This document shows positions 23,910 to 29,827 of a DNA stretch of 29,827 bases, one piece after another. The stretch spans positions 1-29,827 of IMG/VR virus record IMGVR_UViG_3300028837_000440; one strand, 5' to 3'. The notes below the pieces were generated by a model. The model was not told the origin of the DNA. It did no database searches and was given only the letters and a program-made list of their open reading frames with translations. Origin of the DNA: a virus. Made by a program: the position numbers and the translations under genes. The stretch's first letter is position 1. Every line of letters begins with the position of its first letter.

Positions 23910-26039
23910 ATGATGCCATATGCGACAGTAGGTGAATTGCCTGATAATGTGAAATCCCTACCAGCCCATGCCAAAGAAATCTATATGAAGGCTTTTAATG
24001 CTGCGTGGGAACAATACAAGGATAGGGGGAAGGAACAAGAGGCTTTGGCTCACGCAACCGCTTGGGCTGAGATTGAGAAATCTTATAAAAAAGTAAAAGA
24101 CAAATGGGTGGCTAAAGAGGCTGTCCATCCACACGGAGAACATATCTGCGTATGCCCTGAATGCGACAAGGAAATAACTGTTGCTGAAGATATTAAATGT
24201 AACACTCAAAACTGCCCAGAATGTAAAACTAGAATGAGGGCAAAGGAAATTGGAGAACGGAGGGAATCTATGTTAAGTGACAAAAACAAGAGCAAGCTGC
24301 TTCAAACAGCTTTGATGTCGGAATACAAGATAGGGCAATCGGTACCCATACCCAAAAACCTGACTATTGATGAAGTCTTTGGGGATAAGGTTGTTTATGA
24401 TGTTGATGGGCAACTTTACGAATCCAGTTATGAATTGGATGATGATGGCAAACCTACTTTCGGCGAACCCAAGAAGGTATTAAGCACTAAAGTCTATAAA
24501 CCAATGGAATCCTTACAGACTACATACTCTGAGATTATACAGGAAGCAGGCAGGCGGAATGCCAATTTAGATTCGGCACGGATTAAGAAGATTGTGGCAC
24601 TATGCCAGGAGCTCTTATCATCCGAAGATGAGCCTGAAGAAAAGAAAGCAAAAGAAGCCTTGAAAGAGGCTAAGTCAACCTTAAAATGGATTCAAGAGCA
24701 AGCGGTGATGAAAACAGAAGATGGGATTAAGTTCCCTGCTGCTGCCTTTGCCTATGTTCCAGACGCTGAGAAATCAACAACCTGGAAGCTCCGACTTTGG
24801 GAAGACCCGACAAAAAAAGTTACCCGAGCGCAATTAGGCAGAGCAGCAGCAGCTCTTAGTCCTGGCGGATTCAGGGGTCAGAAAGTAGCAATACCCTCCG
24901 CAGACTTACCTGCTGTTAAAAGGAAGATAAGGGGTGAATATAGAAAATTAGATGTAGCAGACGAAGATATACCAAGGTGGGTTAAAGAGAGAGAAACCAG
25001 AGAACTAATAAAAGGCTATATGCCTTTAACCGAAGCCAAGTTTGACAAAGGACGTGCCACAGTAGTTGTTATCAAGGCTGGTTTCAATGCCACCGAGGAC
25101 AGATATTATCCTGCTGAAGTCTTAAAAAGAGATTATAAGATATTTGAAGGCATGAAAATGTATGCCGACCACCCGACAGACGAAGAAGACAAAGCTCGTC
25201 CTGAGCGGTCGATTAAGGACTGGGTTGCTACTTTAACTGAAGTTGCGTGTGATGAGAATGGAATTGTAACTGGCGTGGCTGAGATTGTCGAGCCATGGTT
25301 GATGCAGAAGTTAGCTTCACTGCGAGATAAAGAGATGCTATCTGAAATGGGCATTTCAATCAATGCGGTGGGAAGCGCCTCTAAATCTACTGTTGATGGC
25401 AAGGAAACGCTGGTGATAGAGAAACTCGTTGCATGTAGGTCAGTTGATTTCGTAACTGAGCCTGGTGCCGGTGGAGTTGTTACTCTATACGAATCAGACC
25501 GAAGATACGATATTGACTTGGTGGAACTATCTACACTAAAGGAGAAACGACCTGACTTGGTGAAAGAAATTGAAGCCAAGGTTAAGGCGGAAATAATCAA
25601 GGAGGCTAAGAAACATATGGAAGATGCGGAAAGGATTACAGAACTCGAAGGCCAGATTGAAACGCTGACCATCGAGAGGGACACGCTCAAGGAAACTGCT
25701 GAAAAGGCAGAGAAGGATAAGGCAAAAGCTGAAGCACAAGCCACTGTAAAAGAGGCTGTAGACAAGGCCGAGCTACCCGAAGCTGCTAAAGAGCGGATAC
25801 TTGATAGTTTCAAAGACGCTGAATCTGCTGATGGGATTGAGGAAGCGATTAAATCAGAAGTTGATTACATCGCCAAATTATCCGAAGCAGGTAAGGTAAA
25901 AGGACTCGGTCAAACTCAGGCTGATTCCGACAAGGACAAAGAGGCTCTAAAAGAGAGCTTCAAAAAGAGTTACATTGCTCAAGGTGAGTCAGAAGAGGAA
26001 GCTGAGAAATTGGCTGAAACTGCTGTCTCTGGGCACTAG
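23910..26039 (+). CDS. ChaB-zinc ribbon-prohead protease-scaffold fusion
   Basis: This 709-residue protein has SD AGGAGG. Residues about 5-67 match the ChaB domain (LPDNVKSLPAHAKEIYMKAF, ALAHATAWAEIEKSY). A six-Cys ribbon follows (C80, CPEC 82-85, C97, CPEC 102-105). After a charged region, about 372-540 look like a prohead protease: strand-rich, with MYADHP (His421), GISINAVG (Ser483) and the end SVDFVTEPGAGGVVTLYES. About 560-650 are coiled coil (ELEGQIETLTIERDTLKETA), as in scaffolds. The protein likely guides capsid assembly and is self-cut. Assignment of the protease is by motif only. Confidence 0.7.
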   Translation: MMPYATVGELPDNVKSLPAHAKEIYMKAFNAAWEQYKDRGKEQEALAHATAWAEIEKSYKKVKDKWVAKEAVHPHGEHICVCPECDKEITVAEDIKCNTQNCPECKTRMRAKEIGERRESMLSDKNKSKLLQTALMSEYKIGQSVPIPKNLTIDEVFGDKVVYDVDGQLYESSYELDDDGKPTFGEPKKVLSTKVYKPMESLQTTYSEIIQEAGRRNANLDSARIKKIVALCQELLSSEDEPEEKKAKEALKEAKSTLKWIQEQAVMKTEDGIKFPAAAFAYVPDAEKSTTWKLRLWEDPTKKVTRAQLGRAAAALSPGGFRGQKVAIPSADLPAVKRKIRGEYRKLDVADEDIPRWVKERETRELIKGYMPLTEAKFDKGRATVVVIKAGFNATEDRYYPAEVLKRDYKIFEGMKMYADHPTDEEDKARPERSIKDWVATLTEVACDENGIVTGVAEIVEPWLMQKLASLRDKEMLSEMGISINAVGSASKSTVDGKETLVIEKLVACRSVDFVTEPGAGGVVTLYESDRRYDIDLVELSTLKEKRPDLVKEIEAKVKAEIIKEAKKHMEDAERITELEGQIETLTIERDTLKETAEKAEKDKAKAEAQATVKEAVDKAELPEAAKERILDSFKDAESADGIEEAIKSEVDYIAKLSEAGKVKGLGQTQADSDKDKEALKESFKKSYIAQGESEEEAEKLAETAVSGH

Positions 26040-26120
26040 AAAGGGGATAAGGTCTCACGGTAAACGAGGCTGAATCTGTCATATTAGACAAATAAATCAA
26101 AATTATAGGAGGAAATACAA

Positions 26121-27104
26121 ATGCCTACAGAAGGAACTGGTGTATATGCCCTAGGAGCTGCTGCTGATGAGAATAATGAAATTAGCTCTACTTACGAGGG
26201 CAGACATCTTACTTTTCTTGAAAGTGACATAACCACGCTTGACCCAGCTCACGCTTTTCAACAGAAGGGTCATCCCTGTATGGTTGGTGACGATATTGTG
26301 GGGGTAGCCCTCACGACTTGCACCGCTGCCACTGATTATGTCGCTATTGATACCGAGGGAATCTTTTACCTGACAGTGGATGCCACGGTGGGGAATGGAG
26401 CCGTAACCGTTGGTGACCAACTATACATCAACAAAACCACAGCTGTAATCAGCAATGATGACAACAAAAATACTAATGCTCATTTCGGGTATGCTCTAGG
26501 TGGAGTTGCTGAAGCTGCGACTGCTGTAATCGCTGTCAAAGTCCATTGGGGTCCAGATGATGCGACAGAGCAGGTTGGTGCAAGTGGAGATGTGTATGTA
26601 AATGACCTCGCTGGCAAGAGATTTCGCGAATACCACTACGAGGCAACAGGCGGAGGCTATCCCAAAGGTGACTACCTAGCATTAACCATAAGCACGGCAT
26701 CTTGTAATTCAGCTCAAGCTCTGCGGCGAGTTCTTAAATGGACAGCCGATGATAATTGGGTTACTGGTTATGCTGCCGTTGGTGAATTTGACCTAGAAAT
26801 TGCATCTGGTGCTGGTGCAATGGATACTACTAGCATCATCCTCTTAACCAGCAATTGCACTTTTACTGGGACAGGACATAACAACTTTCCATTTTCTTGG
26901 ATACGAATTCAGGAATACAGCGCAATCGCAGGGGATAGAGTCAACAACATCTTTGAAATTCTTGACCAAGGTGGAACTTATCCCGTGGCCAATGATGCAG
27001 ACAACCTATTCACGGCATCTAGCGGGGATTTGGTAGTTACCCATACCCTGAAGTTCCTAGTTAATAATGTTAACTATTGGATACTTTGCAGAAACGCTAA
27101 CTAA
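26121..27104 (+). CDS. Capsid decoration-type protein (DUF2190-like) with extra domain
   Basis: This 327-residue protein has SD ATAGGAGGAAA. Residues about 40-145 fit the DUF2190 capsid cement pattern: VGDDIVGVALTTCTAATDYV, then VGDQLYINKTTAVIS and GGVAEAATAVIAVKVHW. Residues about 160-327 are a second beta-rich domain with many Thr/Ser/Asn, ending YWILCRNAN. It would stabilise the outer surface of the head. The extra domain is unusual and might be an attachment or Ig-like fold. Confidence 0.65.
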   Translation: MPTEGTGVYALGAAADENNEISSTYEGRHLTFLESDITTLDPAHAFQQKGHPCMVGDDIVGVALTTCTAATDYVAIDTEGIFYLTVDATVGNGAVTVGDQLYINKTTAVISNDDNKNTNAHFGYALGGVAEAATAVIAVKVHWGPDDATEQVGASGDVYVNDLAGKRFREYHYEATGGGYPKGDYLALTISTASCNSAQALRRVLKWTADDNWVTGYAAVGEFDLEIASGAGAMDTTSIILLTSNCTFTGTGHNNFPFSWIRIQEYSAIAGDRVNNIFEILDQGGTYPVANDADNLFTASSGDLVVTHTLKFLVNNVNYWILCRNAN

Positions 27105-27128
27105 GGCAATGAGAAAAGGAGTAAAACA

Positions 27129-27491
27129 GTGAAACTAACAAACGGAGAAATCTTTAACGCAAAAGAACCACTACAAAAGTTAATACAGGAGAAGCTACCC
27201 GTAAAGGCAAGCTATGGTTTGGCTAAACTTGCCGCTAAACTTGAGACCCAATTACAGGTCATTGAGAAAGTGCGGCAAGGACTAATCCAGACCTATGGCG
27301 AACAAGACCCTGATAATCCAACGCAAACTAGGGTTGACCCTCAAAGCGAGGGCTTCCCGAAATTTATGGAGGAATATGGGGAACTAATGGCTCAGGAAGT
27401 TGAAGTGGTTTTTAGTATAGTAACTCTACCTGATACGTTGGAGGTTGAACCAGCCGTCTTGATGGCTTTAGATAAGTTTATCAAGATATAA
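27129..27491 (+). CDS. Conserved small phage protein near major capsid
   Basis: This 120-residue protein has a GTG start with SD AAAAGGAG. It is a helical protein: GEIFNAKEPLQKLIQEKLPV, ASYGLAKLAAKLETQLQVIE, VRQGLIQTYGEQDPDNPTQT, with an FPKFMEEYGELMAQEVEVVF segment near the end. The order and composition resemble DUF1617-type phage proteins. Role not known. Confidence 0.55.
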   Translation: MKLTNGEIFNAKEPLQKLIQEKLPVKASYGLAKLAAKLETQLQVIEKVRQGLIQTYGEQDPDNPTQTRVDPQSEGFPKFMEEYGELMAQEVEVVFSIVTLPDTLEVEPAVLMALDKFIKI

Positions 27492-27506
27492 ATACAGGAG
27501 GAAAAT

Positions 27507-28274
27507 ATGCCTGACTTAATGAAACTAATGGAGGACTGGAAACGATACGCTCTATCAGTAGACAAATATGGTCGTCAGTTTGACATCTCTTGGGAGGCAC
27601 TAATCAATGATGACCTCGGTGCCCTCAAGGATACACCAGAGAGGTTTGCCAGAGCTGCGGTAAGGACTGAGCACGATGTAGTTACCTCTACATATGCTGG
27701 GAATGTGGGACTCTATACCCTTGCACAAGGCAATGTTGTGGCAACCGCTTTAACCATTGCCAGCCTTGAGGCAGGGGTACAGGCTATGTCTAGCGTGCTA
27801 GATGCTGCTGGCAACCCAATAATGAACAGGGCTAAATACCTTGTTGTACCCCCAGCCCTCGAAATGACTGCTCGCCAAATCCTGACTTCAGCCACTAAGC
27901 AGTGGCTATCCCCAGCTCCTGCGGCAAGAGCAGCTTGGCCAACAACCAATGTAATAGCTGGTTATGGTCTGACTTTAATTGTTGACCCGTATCTGGCAAT
28001 ATATGGTAGCGCCGCTGACCTTGCAACTCAATGGTATCTGTTCGCTGACCCGAAGGATATTGCGGCTTTGGAGTTTGCTCATCTTAAAGGACACGAACGA
28101 CCTGAAATCTGTATGAAGGCAAGCGACAAGGTAACTGTAGGCGGTGGGGCAATCGGCCCGATGAGTGGTGATTTTGCTACTGACGATGTGCTTTACAGAG
28201 TGCGTTTAGTCTTTGGTGGGACTACGCTTGATTGGAGAGCCACTTATCTAGGCGGAGACGACACAATAGCATAA
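27507..28274 (+). CDS. Major capsid protein, Mu gpT-like
   Basis: This 255-residue protein has SD AGGAGG. The N-terminus KYGRQFDISWEALINDDLGA, then RFARAAVRTEHDVV matches Mu-like major head subunits. The core has PIMNRAKYLVVPPALEMTAR and QILTSATKQW, and the C-terminal domain ends VLYRVRLVFGGTTLDWRATY. It would form the icosahedral shell. The usual long N-terminal arm is missing: the recognisable region begins within 20 residues of the start. Confidence 0.8.
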   Translation: MPDLMKLMEDWKRYALSVDKYGRQFDISWEALINDDLGALKDTPERFARAAVRTEHDVVTSTYAGNVGLYTLAQGNVVATALTIASLEAGVQAMSSVLDAAGNPIMNRAKYLVVPPALEMTARQILTSATKQWLSPAPAARAAWPTTNVIAGYGLTLIVDPYLAIYGSAADLATQWYLFADPKDIAALEFAHLKGHERPEICMKASDKVTVGGGAIGPMSGDFATDDVLYRVRLVFGGTTLDWRATYLGGDDTIA

Positions 28275-28300
28275 AAGGAGAATAGACAATACTAAACCTG

Positions 28301-28341
28301 CTAGTCGGGAGGGGTTTTGCTCCTTTACCTCTCTCGGCTAG
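28301..28341 (+). promoter_or_regulatory. Strong hairpin after major capsid gene
   Basis: CTAGTCGGGAGGGG (28301-28314) pairs with CCTCTCTCGGCTAG (28328-28341) over 14 bp including three G-U pairs, with a 13-base loop. There is no T-run, and the SD of the next gene (AGGAGG) follows within about ten bases. It may stabilise the capsid mRNA or limit readthrough, giving high capsid expression relative to later genes. Confidence 0.5.
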
Positions 28342-28359
28342 ATGTATAGGAGGTTTAAT

Positions 28360-28665
28360 ATGCCAAATCCAATAGCGGATTTTCCTTGGGAAAAAGCCTA
28401 TGTGACTGGAACTGGAACTGTAGTTAGTAGACCGTGTGTCTTACATACTATAGTATTAAACGGTATAACTACTGTCGGTGGTACTGTTGTTGTCTATGAT
28501 GCTCTCGATGCTTCTGACCCTCTGACGATAATTGCAACTTATGACATTCTTGGACTTAGTGTTTCTTATCAAGGCATCACATTCACATATGATTGTGAGA
28601 TGAAAACAGGTATCCACATGGTATTTACTACCGTTGTAGGTAATTTCACAGTAACTTATAAATAG
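28360..28665 (+). CDS. Small beta-rich structural protein
   Basis: This protein has 101 residues from ATG 28360 (SD AGGAGG), preferred to in-frame ATG 28342, which precedes the SD. Nearly all beta strands (KAYVTGTGTVVSRPCVLHTI, VGGTVVVYDALDASDPLTII). This plan, a small beta-sandwich after the major capsid gene, suggests a head or tail decoration protein. Family not recognised. Confidence 0.6.
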   Translation: MPNPIADFPWEKAYVTGTGTVVSRPCVLHTIVLNGITTVGGTVVVYDALDASDPLTIIATYDILGLSVSYQGITFTYDCEMKTGIHMVFTTVVGNFTVTYK

Positions 28666-28673
28666 GAGCAGAG

Positions 28674-28832
28674 ATGAGACCTTGTGAGAATGTTAATTTC
28701 TGCTTATTCTGTGAGTGTGCCTATCTTGAAAACGGAGAGGGATGGGAATGCTCTAGGGATAAGTGTATCTTAAATAAGGAAATATACATAAGGAGTAAAA
28801 ATGCCAGACCCCAGAATATTCCCTATAGATAG
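28674..28832 (+). CDS. Small Cys-rich protein overlapping next gene
   Basis: Fifty-two residues, SD AGGAGCAGAG. C4, then CLFCECAYLENGEGWECSRD (about 10-29) and C31 make six or seven cysteines, probably a metal-binding fold. The last 32 bases overlap the next gene in another frame. A Cys-rich gene among structural genes is unusual; function unknown. Confidence 0.5.
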   Translation: MRPCENVNFCLFCECAYLENGEGWECSRDKCILNKEIYIRSKNARPQNIPYR

Positions 28833-29112
28833 AGCAATCCCTACAGCTACTGTCGCACCCGCTGTTTCTGGTGTGATTTTAGCTGCCAATGAAAGAAGGG
28901 TAGATGCTGAGATAATCAATGTTAGCTCGAAACCCGTTGAGCCAATATCCCTTTCGAGGGGTGGTGTGGCCGTTCTAAATGCTGGCATAACCTTAACAAC
29001 TTATGGAAGCTCATATCGGATAGGAACGGCTAATCTCTTTTTAGGCGATATAAATGGAATAAGTGCTAGTGGTCTTGCAGCCCTATCTATCAGTGAAGGG
29101 ACTAGACCATGA
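28801..29112 (+). CDS. Small beta-rich structural protein
   Basis: This 103-residue protein has SD AAGGAG. Beta-rich with repeated Ser/Ala/Val: TATVAPAVSGVILAANERRV, DAEIINVSSKPVEPISLSRG, TANLFLGDINGISASGLAAL. It resembles small head-completion or decoration proteins in which a strand-rich domain covers a surface. The last bases overlap the next start (ATGA). Confidence 0.55.
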   Translation: MPDPRIFPIDRAIPTATVAPAVSGVILAANERRVDAEIINVSSKPVEPISLSRGGVAVLNAGITLTTYGSSYRIGTANLFLGDINGISASGLAALSISEGTRP

Positions 29113-29827
29113 GTGGTGGAGAGGGTGTAAGGAATCCAGCAGACCTAACTGCCGTCCTAAATTTACTGGATGGGATAGCTTTTTGGCAAGCTTTTTACTT
29201 CAATTGGATTCTTGATGACCTTGAAGGCATTGATAATGAACTTGATGACATAGATACTGCCATTGAGACCAACCGTCTCCTTTTACTAGTGGTTCAAGCT
29301 GGCGTAGCTACCATCATTGATAATATTGATACCCTTGAAGACCACATTCTTATTGCTCTTGGTGATGTAGCTGATACCATTGATACCCTTTCGCATGATA
29401 CCGCTGTCATAGCACATAAAGACGAAGCCCGAACCCGTGTCTATCCACAGGACACACGGGTGACACAAACCCTGATATGTGCTGGTGCGGCAGATACCTT
29501 TGGGGCTTGGGCAGAGGTAGTGCCAATAGACACTATCGGTTTTATTTACAAGGTAATAGGTTTGGTGGTAGAGGAAACAGATGCGATGTCTACCTTTCTT
29601 ATTCAGTTAGGTTATAGCACTGATGCTGGAACTGACCCAACCACAGCACAGATTATGGGGGAAAGACGGATTAAGCTTTTAGGAGCACCCATTAAACTGG
29701 AGAAGGAGATTCTTGAAATACTGGGCTGTCACGCTCCCGCAAACGCTAAATTGTGGGGTAGGATAAAATCAGCTTCAGGTGCCGCTGATGAGTTAGATAT
29801 TAGCGTAGTTGTAACTCGCCATATTGG
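29109..29827 (+). CDS. Coiled-coil plus beta-domain structural protein (partial)
   Basis: Starts at ATG 29109 in an ATGA overlap and runs off the right edge (239 residues present). Residues 1-30 are soluble. A heptad-like coiled coil with Ile/Leu and Asp/Glu follows at about 35-100 (GIDNELDDIDTAIETNRLLL, IIDNIDTLEDHILIALGDVA). The rest is a beta-rich domain (TRVTQTLICAGAADTFGAWA, IGFIYKVIGLVVEET). This trimer-like plan suggests a tail-spike, whisker or fibre protein. The end is not visible. Confidence 0.6.
   Translation, partial: MSGGEGVRNPADLTAVLNLLDGIAFWQAFYFNWILDDLEGIDNELDDIDTAIETNRLLLLVVQAGVATIIDNIDTLEDHILIALGDVADTIDTLSHDTAVIAHKDEARTRVYPQDTRVTQTLICAGAADTFGAWAEVVPIDTIGFIYKVIGLVVEETDAMSTFLIQLGYSTDAGTDPTTAQIMGERRIKLLGAPIKLEKEILEILGCHAPANAKLWGRIKSASGAADELDISVVVTRHI

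Noticed and set aside
25133-25813. Long minus-strand open frame opposite the protease/scaffold gene
   Set aside because: It is a shadow of a strongly supported plus-strand gene, with a Ser-rich composition typical of the antisense of Glu/Lys codons, and has no SD.
28290-28370. Small frame after the major capsid gene (ILNLLVGRGF...)
   Set aside because: It would need an ATA start and its codons lie mostly inside the 14-bp hairpin.
1-29827. CRISPR array, insertion sequence, integrase
   Set aside because: I found no regularly spaced repeats, transposase motifs or tyrosine/serine recombinase on either strand.

Overview
This window is part of the genome of a bacterial tailed dsDNA phage (or a prophage of one). 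The evidence is a small and large terminase pair, a portal, a Mu F-like minor head protein, a protease/scaffold protein, a Mu gpT-like major capsid protein and further structural genes (17252 onward). The left end carries a glycine-rich structural protein and small membrane proteins of lysis type. Genes are tightly packed, mostly with ATGA or TAATG overlaps. Shine-Dalgarno (SD) sites are strong, GTG and TTG starts are common, and promoters match the sigma-70 pattern TTGACA-17-TATAAT. I cannot name the host from sequence alone. I see no integrase, tRNA, CRISPR array or insertion sequence.

Layout: (1) 1-1335, end of the late region: partial Gly-rich protein and four small genes, three of them membrane proteins (holin-like), closed by a rho-independent terminator at 1374-1407. 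(2) 1424-12220, plus-strand early/replication region. It opens with strong promoters and an HNH/HTH protein, then many small zinc-ribbon proteins, a coiled-coil protein, a possible OB-fold protein, an orphan DNA methyltransferase, a RecA/DnaB-like ATPase, a NinG-like HNH protein, a calcineurin-like phosphoesterase, a phage-encoded PQ-loop/SemiSWEET-like membrane protein and a Vsr-like homing-type endonuclease. (3) 12272-15125, a minus-strand cluster of small proteins around a Topo VI-A/Spo11-like Toprim protein, read from a promoter at 15155-15183. (4) 15322-17274, plus strand: an antitoxin-like gene with a leaderless promoter, two HNH genes and small proteins. (5) 17252-29827, packaging and head genes, ending in a structural gene that runs off the window. 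Reading right end to left end as circular or permuted, the missing part would be the tail genes.

The most unusual points are these. Two unrelated genes sit in slots bounded by the same pair of short direct repeats, each followed by a nuclease gene. Promoters are placed so that the start codon falls at the predicted transcription start (leaderless genes). Several intergenic regions hold strong, apparently structured RNA, notably 21281-21367, 14181-14300 and 4248-4358. The 14181-14300 element looks inserted into a spacer whose uninterrupted counterpart is also in the window. There is also a probable +1 frameshift joining two frames at 22374-22449, a duplicated 39-residue protein bracketing the terminase/portal genes, and a series of mini-ORFs that bridge gene gaps.
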